Positions 36,241 to 45,697 are shown, counted from the stretch's first letter. The stretch is 64,000 bases of DNA from Paracoccus sanguinis (GCF_900106665.1 NZ_FNNA01000002.1:496001-560000), one strand, 5' to 3'. The notes: generated by a model not told the origin, from the letters alone. Translations and numbers: made by a program.

Positions 36241-37068
36241 TCAGTCCCCCTCGAACACCGGCGTCTCGCGCGCCACGAAGGCGTGGTAGGCGCGGGCGAA
36301 GTCGCGGGTCTGCATGCAGATCGCCTGGGCCTGCGCCTCGGCCTCGATGGCCTGGTCCAGCCCCATGTTCCATTCCTGGTTGAGCTGCGTCTTGGTGATC
36401 CCGTGCGCCCAGACCGGCCCCGCGGCGATCCGCTCGGCCAGCGCCAGCGCGGCGGCCTCGACATCCTCGTGGACCGCGTTCCAGAAACCCCAGCGCTCGC
36501 CCTCGTCCGCCGACATCGACCGGCCGGTGTAGAGCAACTCGGCCGCCCGCCCCTGCCCGATGATCCGCGGCAGCATCGCGCAGGCCCCCATGTCGCAGCC
36601 GGCCAGCCCGACGCGGGTGAAGAGGAACGCCGCCTTGGCGTCCGGCGCGGCCAGCCGCAGGTCGGCGGCCATCGCCATGATCGCCCCGGCGCCGACGCAC
36701 ACGCCCTCGACCGCGGCGATCACCGGGCGGTTGCAGTGGATCATCGCCCGGACCAGATCGCCGGTCAGCCGGGTGAAGGCCAGCAGGTCCGTCATCTCCA
36801 TCCCCACCAGCGGGCCGATGATCTCGTGCACGTCGCCGCCCGAGCAGAAGTTCCCGCCGTTCGAGGCGAGCACCACCACATCCACGTCGGTCGCCACCGC
36901 GAGCGCGCGGAACGTGTCGCGCAGCTCGGCGTAGCTGGCGAAGGTCAGCGGGTTCTTGCGCTCGGGGCGGGCCAGCCGGATCACCGCCACCCGGCCGCGC
37001 ATCTCCCACTGGAAGTGCGTCGGCCGAAGGCCGGCCATCTCGGTGCGGGGCAGAAGGTCGTGGGTCAT
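36241..37068 (-). CDS. Enoyl-CoA hydratase/isomerase family protein
   Basis: 275-residue crotonase-fold protein. Oxyanion-hole strands are [16 protein letters not shown] and [26 protein letters not shown], and [20 protein letters not shown] is the segment that in hydratases carries the second Glu; here it is Asp-Met (CDMGA). It may thus be a variant hydrolase or hydratase of the ring-opening stage rather than a standard hydratase. Four-base overlap with the MarR gene upstream. Confidence 0.92.
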   Translation of the reverse strand: MTHDLLPRTEMAGLRPTHFQWEMRGRVAVIRLARPERKNPLTFASYAELRDTFRALAVATDVDVVVLASNGGNFCSGGDVHEIIGPLVGMEMTDLLAFTRLTGDLVRAMIHCNRPVIAAVEGVCVGAGAIMAMAADLRLAAPDAKAAFLFTRVGLAGCDMGACAMLPRIIGQGRAAELLYTGRSMSADEGERWGFWNAVHEDVEAAALALAERIAAGPVWAHGITKTQLNQEWNMGLDQAIEAEAQAQAICMQTRDFARAYHAFVARETPVFEGD

Positions 37069-37532
37069 GCGGCAGGCTCCAGTTTGCGCAGGATGCGGCG
37101 CATCTCGGCCAGATCGGCCTCGTCGAGCGGGGCGAAGATGCGCGAGATCTCCTGCTCGTGGGCGCGCGCCATGGCGTCGAAGCGCGCCCGGCCCGCGTCG
37201 GTCAACGCCACCCGCACCGCGCGCCGGTCGGAGTCGCAGGGCAGCCGCACCGCCAGCCCCTCGGCCTCGAGCCGGTCCACCACCGCGGTCACGTTGCCGT
37301 TCGAGACGAGCAGCCAGCGGCTGATCTCGGTCATCGTCATCGGCTGCTCCTGCCGCCAGAGCGCCGCCATCACGTCGAAGCGGGGCAGCGTCGTGGCGTG
37401 GTCGCGGCGCAGGAAGTCGCGCAGCTCGCCCTCGGCCCGGCGGGTGACGCCGAGGAGCCGGATCCAGAGCCTCAGCCGCCGCTTGGACAGCGGGTCGGTG
37501 GCCAGCGTCGGCGCATCGGGGCGGGCGCTCAT
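37065..37532 (-). CDS. MarR-family transcriptional regulator
   Basis: 155-residue winged-helix regulator. The core [42 protein letters not shown] is the MarR recognition helix and wing. Embedded in the operon with ATGA overlaps on both sides, it is likely an autoregulator responding to an aromatic CoA thioester or acid. A plausible target is the AT-rich repeat region before the first gene (40600-40650). Confidence 0.93.
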   Translation of the reverse strand: MSARPDAPTLATDPLSKRRLRLWIRLLGVTRRAEGELRDFLRRDHATTLPRFDVMAALWRQEQPMTMTEISRWLLVSNGNVTAVVDRLEAEGLAVRLPCDSDRRAVRVALTDAGRARFDAMARAHEQEISRIFAPLDEADLAEMRRILRKLEPAA

Positions 37533-38281
37533 GTCTCGCCCCCGTCGATGGCGATGGCCTGGCCGCTCACGCCGCGGGCCCCCTCGCTGCACAGCCAGAG
37601 GGCGGCGGCGGTGACCTCGGACGGCGCCACCAGCCGGCGCTGGGGATTGGCGCGAACCAGCGCGGCCTTCGCCGCCTCGCGGTCGCGGCCGGTCGTGCGG
37701 GTGATGGTGTCGAGCGTCCGCTCGGTCATCTCGGTGTCGAGAAACCCGGGGCAGAGCGCATTGGCGGTGATCCCCCGCGGCCCCAGCTCTTGCGCCAGCG
37801 CCCGCACCAGTCCCACCACCCCGTGCTTGGCGGCGGTGTAGTGGGCGACATAGGGATACCCCTTGAGCCCGGCGGTCGAGGCGACTGCGATCAGCCGCCC
37901 CCAGCCCTCCATCCGCCGCAGCCCCTCACGCAGGGTGAGGAACGTGCCGGTCAGGTTCACCGCCAGCACCGCGTCGAACTGGTCGCGCGAGAGCCTGGCA
38001 AAGGGCGCGCTGTCGGCGGCGCCGGCGTTGGCGATCACGATGTCGCAGCGCCCGGCGGCCTCAAACAGCGCCGCAACGCTCGCCTCATCCGTCACGTCGC
38101 AGGTGAGCGCCCGCGCCCCGGTCTCGGCCGCGACCCGGTCGAGCGGATCGCGGCGGCGCCCCGCCACCACGACCTCGGCCCCCGCGCCTGCGAACCCGCG
38201 CGCGAGGTCGGCGCCCACGCCAGTGCCGCCCCCGGTGATCAGGGCGCGGCGGCCGGCGAGGGGGCGGGCCGCGTCAGGCAC
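37529..38281 (-). CDS. SDR-family oxidoreductase
   Basis: 250-residue short-chain dehydrogenase. The cofactor motif is TGGGTGVG, then NAG (IANAGAAD), the active Ser in ASTAGLKG and YTAAK with Tyr and Lys. An intact Rossmann Arg/Asp pattern (VAGRRRD) suggests NADP preference. It would act on a hydroxyacyl-CoA or ketone intermediate. It overlaps the monooxygenase/reductase gene by eight bases. Confidence 0.93.
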   Translation of the reverse strand: MPDAARPLAGRRALITGGGTGVGADLARGFAGAGAEVVVAGRRRDPLDRVAAETGARALTCDVTDEASVAALFEAAGRCDIVIANAGAADSAPFARLSRDQFDAVLAVNLTGTFLTLREGLRRMEGWGRLIAVASTAGLKGYPYVAHYTAAKHGVVGLVRALAQELGPRGITANALCPGFLDTEMTERTLDTITRTTGRDREAAKAALVRANPQRRLVAPSEVTAAALWLCSEGARGVSGQAIAIDGGET

Positions 38282-40559
38282 GGATCGCCTCCTGCTCGCG
38301 GGCGCGCAGCCGATAGGCCTGGTCGCGGCCGGCGAGGTAGGGCTTAGGCCACGGCTCGGCCTCGTCGCCCAGCGTCACGGCAGCGTGCAGTGTCCAGTAG
38401 GGGTCGGCCAGATGCGGCCGCGCGATCGCCACCAGATCGGCGCGCCCCGCCATCAGGATCGAGTTGACGTGGTCCGGCTCGGTGATGTTGCCCACCGCCA
38501 TCGTCGGGATCGACAGCTCGTTGCGGATGCGGTCCGAGAACGGCGTCTGGAACATCCGCCCATAGACCGGCCGCGCCGCGATCGAGGTCTGCCCGGCGGA
38601 CACGTCGAAGAGGTCCGCGCCCGCGTCGTGGAAGGCCCGCGCGATCTCGACCGCCTCTTCCGGCGTCACGCCCTCGGCGTCGAGCCAGTCGGTGGCGCTG
38701 ATCCGCACCGCGATCGGCTTGCCCGCGGGCCAGGCCGCGCGCATCGCCCGGAACACCTCGAGCGGCCAGCGCAGCCGGTTCTCGAGGCTGCCGCCATACT
38801 CGTCCGTCCGCCGGTTCGACGCGGGCGAGATGAAGGACGAGACGAGATAGCCGTGCGCCGCGTGCAACTCGACCATGTCGAAGCCGGCACGGGCGGCCAT
38901 CTCGGTCGCCGCGGCGAACTGGTCGCGCACCAGGTCCATGTCGGCGCGCGTCATCTCGGCAGGCGTCGCGCTGCCCTCGGCCCAGGGGATCGCGCTCGCC
39001 GACATCAGCGGCCAGTTGCCGGTCTCGAGCGGCTGATCCATCCCCTCCCACCCCAGCCGGGTCGAGCCCTTGCGCCCGGCGTGGCCGATCTGGCAGCAGA
39101 TCCGTGCGTCCGTCTCGGCATGGATGAAGTCGACGATCCGGCGCCAGGCGGCCTCGTGCTCGGGCGCGTAGAGGCCGGGGCAGCCGGGGGTGATCCGGCC
39201 CTCGGGCGAAACGCAGGTCATCTCGGTGTAGACGAGCCCGGCGCCACCCTTCGCGCGCTCGCCCAGATGGACGAGGTGCCAGTCGGTCGGGCAGCCGTCC
39301 TCGGCCCGGTACTGCGCCATGGGCGAGACCACGACGCGGTTCTTGAGCGTCATGTCCCCCAGCCGGAACGGGGCGAACATGGGCGCCCGGCCCGGCGCGC
39401 CCCCGGCCCGCGACTGAAACCAGTCCTCGGCCGCGCCCAGCCATGCGGGGTCGCGCAGGCGCAGGTTCTCGTGGCTGATCCGCTGGCTGCGGGTGAGCAG
39501 CGAATAGGCGAACTGCACCGGCTCGAAGTCGAGGTAGCGGCCGACCTGCTCGAACCACTCAAGGCTGTTGCGGGCCGCCGATTGCAGCCGCAACACCTCG
39601 AGCCGCCGCTCGTCCTGGTAGCGCTGGAAGGCGGCCTCCATCGTCGGTTCCGAGTGCAGGTATTCGGCCAGTGCGATGGCGCTGTCGAAGGCGAGCCGCG
39701 AGCCCGAGCCGATCGAGAAATGCCCGGTCGCCGCGGCGTCGCCCATCAGCACGACGTTCTCGTGGTGCCACGTCTCGCAGATCACCCGCGGGAACTGCAT
39801 CCACACCGCCGAGCCGCGCAGGTGGGCGGCGTTCGACATCAGCTCGTGCCCGCCCAGATGTCGCTCGAAGATGCGCCGGCAGGTCTCGACCGTCTCTTCC
39901 TTGCTCATGTCGGCAAAGCCGAGCGCGTCCCACACGTTGGGCGTCGTCTCGACGATGAAGGTCGCGGTGGTGTCGTCGAACTGGTAGACATGGGCCCAGA
40001 TCCAGCCCGCCGGGGTGCGCTCGAAGATGAAGGTGAAGGCGTCGTCGAACTTCTGGTGCGTGCCGAGCCAGACGAACTTGCAGAGCCGCGTGTCGATGTC
40101 GGGGCGGAAATGCTCGGCATATTCGCGGCGCACGACCGAGTTGATGCCGTCGGAGCCGACCACGAGGTCATAGTCGCCCCGCAGCGCCTCGACGCTGGTG
40201 AACTCGGTCTCGAAGCGCAGGTCGACGCCGAGTTCGCGGGCCCGGTCCTGCAGCAGGATCAGCATCTGCCGCCGCCCGATGCCGGCGAAGCCGTGCCCGC
40301 CCGAGACGGTGCGGACGCCGTCCTTGATCACGGCGATGTCGTCCCAATAGGCGAAATGGCTGCGGATCGCCTCGGTCGAGGCGGGGTCGTTCTTCTGCAT
40401 CCGCCCGAGCGCGTCGTCCGACAGCACCACCCCCCAGCCGAAGGTGTCGCGCGCCCGGTTCCGCTCGAGCACGGTGACCTCGTGCGCGGAGTCACGCAGC
40501 TTCATCGAGATGGCGAAATAGAGCCCCGCAGGGCCACCGCCGAGGCAGAGTATCTTCAC
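38274..40559 (-). CDS. 2-aminobenzoyl-CoA monooxygenase/reductase (bifunctional)
   Basis: 761-residue fusion. Residues about 1-380 are a flavin monooxygenase (FAD motif [13 protein letters not shown] motif [20 protein letters not shown]). Residues about 385-740 are an Old-Yellow-Enzyme reductase ([20 protein letters not shown], catalytic [18 protein letters not shown]). This exact fusion is known from the 2-aminobenzoyl-CoA monooxygenase/reductase of Azoarcus, which both hydroxylates and reduces the ring in one protein; salicylyl-CoA 5-hydroxylase relatives share the architecture. The GTG start at 40559 has GGGGAGG seven bases upstream. It is the first gene of the operon. Confidence 0.93.
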   Translation of the reverse strand: MKILCLGGGPAGLYFAISMKLRDSAHEVTVLERNRARDTFGWGVVLSDDALGRMQKNDPASTEAIRSHFAYWDDIAVIKDGVRTVSGGHGFAGIGRRQMLILLQDRARELGVDLRFETEFTSVEALRGDYDLVVGSDGINSVVRREYAEHFRPDIDTRLCKFVWLGTHQKFDDAFTFIFERTPAGWIWAHVYQFDDTTATFIVETTPNVWDALGFADMSKEETVETCRRIFERHLGGHELMSNAAHLRGSAVWMQFPRVICETWHHENVVLMGDAAATGHFSIGSGSRLAFDSAIALAEYLHSEPTMEAAFQRYQDERRLEVLRLQSAARNSLEWFEQVGRYLDFEPVQFAYSLLTRSQRISHENLRLRDPAWLGAAEDWFQSRAGGAPGRAPMFAPFRLGDMTLKNRVVVSPMAQYRAEDGCPTDWHLVHLGERAKGGAGLVYTEMTCVSPEGRITPGCPGLYAPEHEAAWRRIVDFIHAETDARICCQIGHAGRKGSTRLGWEGMDQPLETGNWPLMSASAIPWAEGSATPAEMTRADMDLVRDQFAAATEMAARAGFDMVELHAAHGYLVSSFISPASNRRTDEYGGSLENRLRWPLEVFRAMRAAWPAGKPIAVRISATDWLDAEGVTPEEAVEIARAFHDAGADLFDVSAGQTSIAARPVYGRMFQTPFSDRIRNELSIPTMAVGNITEPDHVNSILMAGRADLVAIARPHLADPYWTLHAAVTLGDEAEPWPKPYLAGRDQAYRLRAREQEAIRA

Positions 40560-40599
40560 GGCCACGCCTCCCCACATCGCCGAAGTGAGGTGATCACTG

Positions 40600-40650
40600 C
40601 GGCGCGGACGGATGTATTTCAAGCTTTAAGTTTCAAGTTGGAAAGAGATT
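40600..40650 (-). promoter_or_regulatory. AT-rich promoter/operator of the aminobenzoate operon
   Basis: A local AT-rich island. On the plus strand TTTCAAG occurs twice in direct repeat, 14 bases apart (40617 and 40631), around AAGCTTTAAG. Read on the minus strand, TTTCCA, 17 bases, TGAAAT (or TTGAAA nearby) gives a plausible -35/-10 ahead of the operon's GTG. A MarR site here is inference. Confidence 0.5.
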
Positions 40651-40652
40651 GT

Positions 40653-40692
40653 GGGGATGGGTTGGGATGGGTGGGGCTGTTGGTGGGGAGGG
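40653..40692 (+). other. G-quadruplex-type G-tract run
   Basis: Six to seven G-runs of 3-4 bases separated by 1-8 bases: GGGG-AT-GGG-TT-GGG-AT-GGG-T-GGGG, then GGGGAGGG after a short gap. This fits the canonical quadruplex rule. It lies immediately upstream of the operon promoter region. Confidence 0.7.
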
Positions 40693-40759
40693 CCTCTTCC
40701 TGATGGATGCCCTTCTGACGTGCCGGTTTGAGCGATACAGCGGCAGGGTCGGCGCACCA

Positions 40760-40809
40760 CCGGGGGGCCAGCCCCCCGGACCCCCCGGGATATTTGGGCA
40801 GGAAAGAAG
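40760..40809 (+). repeat. Stem-loop/GATATTT repeat element with no upstream gene on its strand
   Basis: CCGGGGGGC-CA-GCCCCCCGG (40760-40779) and core GGATATTTGGGCAGGAAAGA from 40788. Oriented plus, in the gap between the aminobenzoate operon and the LOG gene, with no plus-strand gene before it. It marks where a gene may once have been. Confidence 0.7.
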
Positions 40810-40849
40810 CGGGACGCGGGCGGTCGGGGAACGGGGGACGGGCATCGGT

Positions 40850-41286
40850 CGGCCGAACTCGCTGTCAGGTTTGCCCGAGCCGACTTCGTCGCGAGGCTAC
40901 TCTGTTCCTAAGACTCCCAAGGTCGCTCCCTGCTTGGAAACCCTGAGCAGCTCACAGGAGTCCGCGCGGAAAGATTAGTTCACCCCTGACGGGGCTCCGG
41001 CCGCTGACCGCGACCAGCGCACGTCCAACGCACCGCGCGCCGCGGCACGGCCTCCCGCTACGCGGCCCGTGCACCTGCTGGGCGCGACGCCCTTTGCAAC
41101 TGCCACTGGCAGACGGCTTTTCAGGACCGGAGTTGGACACTCCGCGTTCGGGCACGACGTCGAGTCAGCCGCACGACGAAATGGGTCTAACGGCCCAACC
41201 CCGAAACGCGGCCCCTCTGGGCGCATCGACCTACCCGGCACGACCAGCGGACCCTTCCTCCCGCCGCCCCAACCCCCGCCCGCGCG
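40850..41286. other. Unexplained intergenic stretch, lower GC, possible structure
   Basis: About 440 bases without a gene I can support. It contains near-inverted GCACGGCC and GGCCCGTGC arms at about 41044-41071. A minus frame of 88 codons (40975-41241, ending SAAGAPSGVN) has no ribosome-binding site and no recognised homology. Composition is less GC-biased than the neighbouring genes. It could be a decayed gene, a structured RNA or a repeat. Confidence 0.5.
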
Positions 41287-42120
41287 TCAGTCGCAGTCGT
41301 CGCTGCGGAAGGCGTCGATCGCCGCGATCGCCTCGTCGGCGGTCTCGACGAAGGTCATCAGCGCCAGGTCCTCGGGGCTGATCGTCCCCGATTCGGCCAG
41401 CGCCTCCCAGTTGATGATGCTGTCCCAGAACGACCGCCCGAACATCAGGAAGGGTACCCGCTTCATCCGCTTCGTCTGGATCAGCGTCAGCGTCTCGAAC
41501 ATCTCGTCGAGCGTCCCGAAGCCGCCGGGGAACACCGTGATGGCTCGCGCCCGCATCAGGAAATGCATCTTGCGGATGGCGAAGTAGTGGAAGTTGAAGG
41601 ACAGATCCGGGGTCACATACAGGTTCGGCGCCTGCTCGTGGGGCAGCACGATCCCCAGTCCGATCGACTGCCCGCCGGCCTCGTGGGCGCCCTTGTTGCC
41701 GGCCTCCATCACCCCGGGGCCGCCGCCGGTGCAGATCACCCAGTCGCGGCCGTAGCTTGCCATGCTGCGCTCGGTGATGAGGCGGGCGAAGCGCTCGGCC
41801 TCGGCGTAGTAATGCGACAGCCCGGCCAGCGTCGGGGTGCGGGCCCGCCCGGCGTCCTCGGGCGCGGGGATGCGGGCGCCGCCGAACATCACCACGGTGG
41901 ATTTGATGCCGCGCTCGTCCATCACCAGCTGCGGCTTGAGCAGCTCGAGCTGCAGCCGCACCGGGCGCAGCTCTTCGCGCAGCAGGAACTCGGTGTCGGT
42001 GAAGGCGAGGCGATAGGCCGGGGCGCGGGTCTGCGGCGTATCGGGGTCCTGTGCCGCGATCACCGCGTCCTCCTCGCTGTGGCGGAACACGTTGGCGCGG
42101 TCGTCGTCGGCAGGCGTCAT
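41287..42120 (-). CDS. LOG-family (TIGR00730) Rossmann-fold protein
   Basis: 277 residues. The lysine-decarboxylase-like motif PGGFGTLDEMFE (PGGxGTxxE type) and the nucleotide motif CTGGGPGVMEAGNKGA are intact. Proteins with these motifs are cytokinin-riboside phosphohydrolases (LOG) or nucleotide 5'-monophosphate nucleosidases. An N-terminal extension of about 70 residues is present. The gene is divergent from dapD (107 bases). Confidence 0.9.
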   Translation of the reverse strand: MTPADDDRANVFRHSEEDAVIAAQDPDTPQTRAPAYRLAFTDTEFLLREELRPVRLQLELLKPQLVMDERGIKSTVVMFGGARIPAPEDAGRARTPTLAGLSHYYAEAERFARLITERSMASYGRDWVICTGGGPGVMEAGNKGAHEAGGQSIGLGIVLPHEQAPNLYVTPDLSFNFHYFAIRKMHFLMRARAITVFPGGFGTLDEMFETLTLIQTKRMKRVPFLMFGRSFWDSIINWEALAESGTISPEDLALMTFVETADEAIAAIDAFRSDDCD

Positions 42121-42148
42121 CTCAACCTCATCCTGCGGCCGCGCGGCG

Positions 42149-42178
42149 TTGCGCGGCCGGTCCTGCCCGGCTTATAGC
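42149..42178 (+). promoter_or_regulatory. Candidate promoter of dapD
   Basis: TTGCGC, 18-base spacer, TATAGC, about 50 bases before the dapD start. Position fits and the -10 is recognisable. Confidence 0.4.
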
Positions 42179-42227
42179 CGAACGGGCATGATTTCCACCC
42201 GACCCCCAGCCCGAGGATGACCCACGG

Positions 42228-43082
42228 ATGACCCAGCCCCCCGCCCAAGCCGCCGCCCCCGCCTCTGCCGCGCTCGAGGCCGCCATCGAGGCCGCGTGGG
42301 AGGAGCGCGACAGCATCTCCCCCGCCACCACCGGTGCGCACCGCGACGCGGTCGAGGCGACGCTCGAGGCGCTCGACCGGGGCGAGCTGCGCGTGGCCGA
42401 GAGGCGCGGCGCCGACTGGCACGTGAACCAGTGGGCGAAAAAGGCCGTGCTGCTCGGCTTCCGCCTCAAGGACATGGAGCTGCAGCCGGGCGGTCCGCAG
42501 GACGGCACCTGGTGGGACAAGGTCGACAACAAGTTCGCCGGCTGGGGCGAGAACCGCTGGCGCGAGGCGGGCTTCCGCGCGGTGCCGAACTGCGTCGTGC
42601 GCCGCTCGGCCCATATCGCCCGCGGCGTGGTGCTGATGCCGAGCTTTGTCAACCTCGGCGCGTTCGTGGACGAGGGCACGATGGTCGACACCTGGGCCAC
42701 GGTTGGCAGCTGCGCGCAGATCGGCAAGCGCGTGCACCTGTCGGGCGGCGTCGGCATCGGCGGCGTGCTGGAGCCGATGCAGGCGGGGCCGACGATCATC
42801 GAGGACGACTGCTTCATCGGCGCGCGCTCGGAGGTGGTCGAGGGGGTGATCGTGCGCGAGGGCTCGGTCCTCGGGATGGGCGTGTTCATCGGCCAGTCCA
42901 CCAAGATCGTCGACCGCGAGACCGGCGCGGTCATGTATGGCGAGGTGCCCGCGGGCTCGGTCGTCGTCGCGGGCTCGATGCCGTCGAAGAACGGCGTGCA
43001 TCTCTACTGCGCGGTTATCGTCAAGCGGGTCGACGCCAAGACCCGCTCGAAGACCTCGATCAACGAGCTGCTGCGCGACTGA
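42228..43082 (+). CDS. dapD: 2,3,4,5-tetrahydropyridine-2,6-dicarboxylate N-succinyltransferase
   Basis: 284-residue enzyme of lysine and diaminopimelate synthesis (succinylase branch). The left-handed beta-helix hexapeptide region is clear ([23 protein letters not shown], then [25 protein letters not shown]). The usual DapD C-terminus follows ([11 protein letters not shown]). Slightly long N-terminus (Ala-rich). GAGGATG precedes ATG 42228 but the spacing is loose. Confidence 0.97.
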   Translation: MTQPPAQAAAPASAALEAAIEAAWEERDSISPATTGAHRDAVEATLEALDRGELRVAERRGADWHVNQWAKKAVLLGFRLKDMELQPGGPQDGTWWDKVDNKFAGWGENRWREAGFRAVPNCVVRRSAHIARGVVLMPSFVNLGAFVDEGTMVDTWATVGSCAQIGKRVHLSGGVGIGGVLEPMQAGPTIIEDDCFIGARSEVVEGVIVREGSVLGMGVFIGQSTKIVDRETGAVMYGEVPAGSVVVAGSMPSKNGVHLYCAVIVKRVDAKTRSKTSINELLRD

Positions 43083-43118
43083 CCGGCCGCGCAGGCCACG
43101 GCGCCCCGGCCCGCCCGG

Positions 43119-43481
43119 TCAGGCGGGCTGCGACAGGGCCACGGCCGAGGGGGCACCGGCGGCCCGCTCGAGTTCCCCGCGCATGAGCCGGCGCACCCGA
43201 TCCTTGTCCCGCGCGACCATGCCCGGGACGAGGAACAGGTCGACGAACACCCATACGCCGACCAGCACCAGCGGCACGATCCCCACCATGATCGGCAGCG
43301 TCACCCAGCCGACGAGCCACAGCACCAGCATGAGCACCGCGGACCCCGTGTGTCCCAGATAGAAGCGGTGCGCGCCGAAGCCGCCGACGAACAGCAGCAG
43401 AAGATAGGCGATGAGCGGCGATTTCGCGTCATTGGCGACGCGCTGTTCGATCAGCATCTGCTGGGTGGTATCAAGCGGCAT
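43119..43481 (-). CDS. TM2 domain-containing membrane protein
   Basis: 120 residues. TM2 motif: SPLIAYLLLLFVGGFGAHRFYLGHTGSAVLML, where the loop GAHRFYLG is the signature. Two or three helices, then a charged C-terminus. Function unknown. ATG 43481 with AGGG upstream; the longer frame adds no homology. Convergent with dapD. Confidence 0.9.
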   Translation of the reverse strand: MPLDTTQQMLIEQRVANDAKSPLIAYLLLLFVGGFGAHRFYLGHTGSAVLMLVLWLVGWVTLPIMVGIVPLVLVGVWVFVDLFLVPGMVARDKDRVRRLMRGELERAAGAPSAVALSQPA

Positions 43482-43633
43482 GAGGCGATTCCCTGAATGA
43501 ACTGCCCCCGGCATAGCGCCCGACCCGTTGAGATCCGGTTAAGGCGCGCTGCCGCCAGCACTTTCCTTCCGACCCACAGGAAACCCGCGCCCGCCAACCG
43601 GCGTTTGAGCGCGCACAGGGACAGGAGTTTGCC

Positions 43634-43882
43634 ATGCATGGACTGGGTTGGCTGGCCGCGATCATCGTCGGCGGGATGGCGGGGTGGATCGCCTCGGGCA
43701 TCATGGGGACGGGGACCGGGATCTTCGCCAATATCGTCGTGGGCATCGTCGGCGGCATGGTCGGCAACTGGCTGCTCGGCCTCGCCGGGATCAACATGCG
43801 CGCCGGCAGCTGGCTCGCGCAGGGCCTCGCGGCGCTCGTCGGGGCGCTGTTCATGATCTGGGTGGTGCAGGCGCTCGCCTGA
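43634..43882 (+). CDS. GlsB/YeaQ/YmgE-family small membrane protein
   Basis: 82 residues, two or three Gly-rich helices (LAAIIVGGMAGWIASGIMGTGTG; IVVGIVGGMVGNWLLGLAG; LVGALFMIWVVQAL). This matches the transglycosylase-associated (YeaQ/YmgE) stress family. AGGAG sits six bases before the ATG. A classical terminator follows about 30 bases after the stop. Confidence 0.9.
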   Translation: MHGLGWLAAIIVGGMAGWIASGIMGTGTGIFANIVVGIVGGMVGNWLLGLAGINMRAGSWLAQGLAALVGALFMIWVVQALA

Positions 43883-43912
43883 CCGCCACGCAGAAGACCA
43901 ACTGCCACGTTA

Positions 43913-43945
43913 AAGGGCCGCAGCACATCGCCGCGGCCCTTCTTT
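43913..43945 (+). terminator. Rho-independent terminator of the YeaQ-like gene
   Basis: AAGGGCCGC, an 11-base loop, then GCGGCCCTT followed by CTTT. The 9-bp stem is perfect. It overlaps the end of the opposing repeat element. Confidence 0.88.
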
Positions 43946-43986
43946 CTGGCTGACATACCCCGGGGGTTCCGGGGGTTGGCCCCCGG
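43938..43986 (-). repeat. Stem-loop/GATATTT-like repeat element, minus strand (3' of mltB)
   Basis: Read on the minus strand: CCGGGGGCCAACCCCCGG (43969-43986) then CGGGGTATGTCAGCCAGAAA and GAAG. It has the layout of the other copies with a diverged core (GGGTATGTCAGCCAG). It follows the mltB stop by nine bases. Confidence 0.65.
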
Positions 43987-43994
43987 TCCGTAGC

Positions 43995-45260
43995 TTACCG
44001 CCCGCGCAGTTGCCCGAGCAGGATCGAGGTCGCATAGCCGTCGGGCGGCACCCCGATCGAGCGCTGGAAGGCCGAGATGCTCTCCATGGTGCCCGAGCCG
44101 ATCTTGCCGTCGATCTCGTCGCGGTAGAACCCGCGCGCGGTCAGCAGGCGCTGGATCTCCACCCGCTCGGCCTGGCTCAGCGGCCGGTCCGAGCGCGGCC
44201 AGGCGCCGATGATCCCCTGCCGCCCGGCGATGGCCTCGCCCAGGTAGGACACCCCCAGCGCGTAGCTGTCCGAGTTGTTGTAGCGCAGGATCGACCGGAA
44301 GTTGTCGAGGATCAGGAACGCAGGCCCGCGCGCACCCGCAGGGCGGATGATCGAGCCGGTGCCCTGCGGCAGCGCGCCGCCGCCCTTGCGCCGCACGCCC
44401 GCCGCCGCCCACTGGGCCGACGACCGCCGGGTGCCCTTGCCCACGGCCGAGAAGCCCTGCGGCAGGTCGACCTCGGTCCCCCATGCCTGACCGCGCACCC
44501 AGCCGTTCCGCGCCAGATAGGCCGCGGTCGAGGCGAGGCTGTCGGTCGGGTCGTCCGACCAGATGTCGCGCCGCCCGTCGCCGGTGAAATCAACCGCATA
44601 GCTCAGATACGAGGTTGGCATGAACTGGGTGTGCCCCATGGCCCCCGCCCACGAGCCCAGCATGTGCTGCGGATCGGTGTCGCCGGCCTGGATGATCTTG
44701 AGCGCCGCGATGAGCTGCTCCTGGAACATCCCCGCACGGCGGCCGTCGAAGGCGAGCGTCGCCAGCGACGGGATGATCTGCATCCGGCCGCGGTTCGAGC
44801 CGAAGTTCGACTCCATCCCCCAGACCGCGAGCACGATCTCGCGCGGGACGCCGTAGCGGCCCTCGATCGCGGCGAGCGTGCCGGCGTGGCGGGCCAGCAT
44901 CTGCCGCCCGGTCGCCACCCGCACGTCCGAGACCGCGCCGTCGAGATAGAGCCAGACCGGGCGCGAGAACTCGGCCTGCTTGCGGTCCAGCCGGATCACC
45001 TCGGGGTTGTAGCGGGCGATGGACATGGCCCGGTCATAGGTCGCGGGGGTGATCCCCTGCGACAGGGCGCGGGGGCGGAAGTCGTTGACCCACTTGCGGA
45101 AACCGGCCTCGGTGCCGGGGTCGGTCGCGGGGATCGGGGCGACGGTCTGGGCGCCGCCGCCGCTGCCCGGCGCGACCCGCACGCCGCAGGACGCCAGCGC
45201 CGCCACCAGCGCCGCCGACACCGCCACCCGCGCGACCCCTCGCGTCATCGAAATCACCAT
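43995..45260 (-). CDS. MltB-family lytic murein transglycosylase (lipoprotein)
   Basis: 421 residues. The signal ends with lipobox ALASC (VSAALVAALASC), then a short linker and an SLT_2 domain. The catalytic Glu is in AVWGMESNFGSNRG. MGHTQFMPTSY is another hallmark. The C-terminus is a peptidoglycan-binding domain (EIQRLLTARGFYRDEIDGKIGSGTMESISAFQRSIGV). It cleaves the glycan strands of peptidoglycan with formation of 1,6-anhydromuramic ends. ATG 45260 is used (AGGGCAGCAG upstream); ATG 45248 is possible. Confidence 0.93.
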   Translation of the reverse strand: MVISMTRGVARVAVSAALVAALASCGVRVAPGSGGGAQTVAPIPATDPGTEAGFRKWVNDFRPRALSQGITPATYDRAMSIARYNPEVIRLDRKQAEFSRPVWLYLDGAVSDVRVATGRQMLARHAGTLAAIEGRYGVPREIVLAVWGMESNFGSNRGRMQIIPSLATLAFDGRRAGMFQEQLIAALKIIQAGDTDPQHMLGSWAGAMGHTQFMPTSYLSYAVDFTGDGRRDIWSDDPTDSLASTAAYLARNGWVRGQAWGTEVDLPQGFSAVGKGTRRSSAQWAAAGVRRKGGGALPQGTGSIIRPAGARGPAFLILDNFRSILRYNNSDSYALGVSYLGEAIAGRQGIIGAWPRSDRPLSQAERVEIQRLLTARGFYRDEIDGKIGSGTMESISAFQRSIGVPPDGYATSILLGQLRGR

Positions 45261-45297
45261 CTGCTGCCCTCGCCGTGTTATGGTTTTGCTTGGGCGA

Positions 45298-45327
45298 ATC
45301 CTAACCGCGCGCCCGCGCGGCTGGCAA
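45298..45327 (-). promoter_or_regulatory. Promoter of the mltB-like gene
   Basis: Minus strand: TTGCCA (45322-45327), an 18-base spacer, TAGGAT (45298-45303). It lies about 40 bases from the start. Both boxes are close to the sigma-70 consensus. Confidence 0.5.
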
Positions 45328-45367
45328 CCCGTCGCGCGCGCCCTGCCCCGCGGCTGGCCGGTTCGGC

Positions 45368-45697
45368 TCATCCCCGTGGGGTGTCATCCTCGGGATAAAG
45401 CGGCTCCATCTGGGCGACGATCACGCTGTTCTCGTCCAGCGCCCGGGCCATCAGCGCGCGCTCTTCGTCGGGGATCTCGTCGCCGCCCTTGAGCCGGTCC
45501 TCGAGGCTGCCGTACCCCTGCACCTCGAGCGGCGCGAGGTCGGCCTGCTTGAGGATCGCCACCGTCTCGCGCACCGCCTCGGCCTGGTCGCGGCCGGCGG
45601 CATAGCAGATCAGCGCAGCGCCCGTGGCGCCCTTGGGCAGGCCGTCGCCTGCCTTGCGCCCGACCTCGACAAGCAGCGTGTAGACCTGTTGTGCCAT
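45368..45697 (-). CDS. Conserved hypothetical protein
   Basis: 109 residues, soluble, acidic, no signal peptide or membrane segment. The N-terminus QQVYTLLVEVGRKAGDGLPKGATGAALICYA and the middle AVRETVAILKQADLAPLEVQGYGSL suggest a small alpha/beta fold. The C-terminus ends MEPLYPEDDTPRG. I do not recognise the family. Divergent from the YbaK gene by 49 bases. Confidence 0.7.
   Translation of the reverse strand: MAQQVYTLLVEVGRKAGDGLPKGATGAALICYAAGRDQAEAVRETVAILKQADLAPLEVQGYGSLEDRLKGGDEIPDEERALMARALDENSVIVAQMEPLYPEDDTPRG

Noticed and set aside
40975..41241. 88-codon minus frame in the aminobenzoate flank as a gene
   Set aside because: No ribosome-binding site, no recognised homology and odd composition; kept only as an unexplained region.
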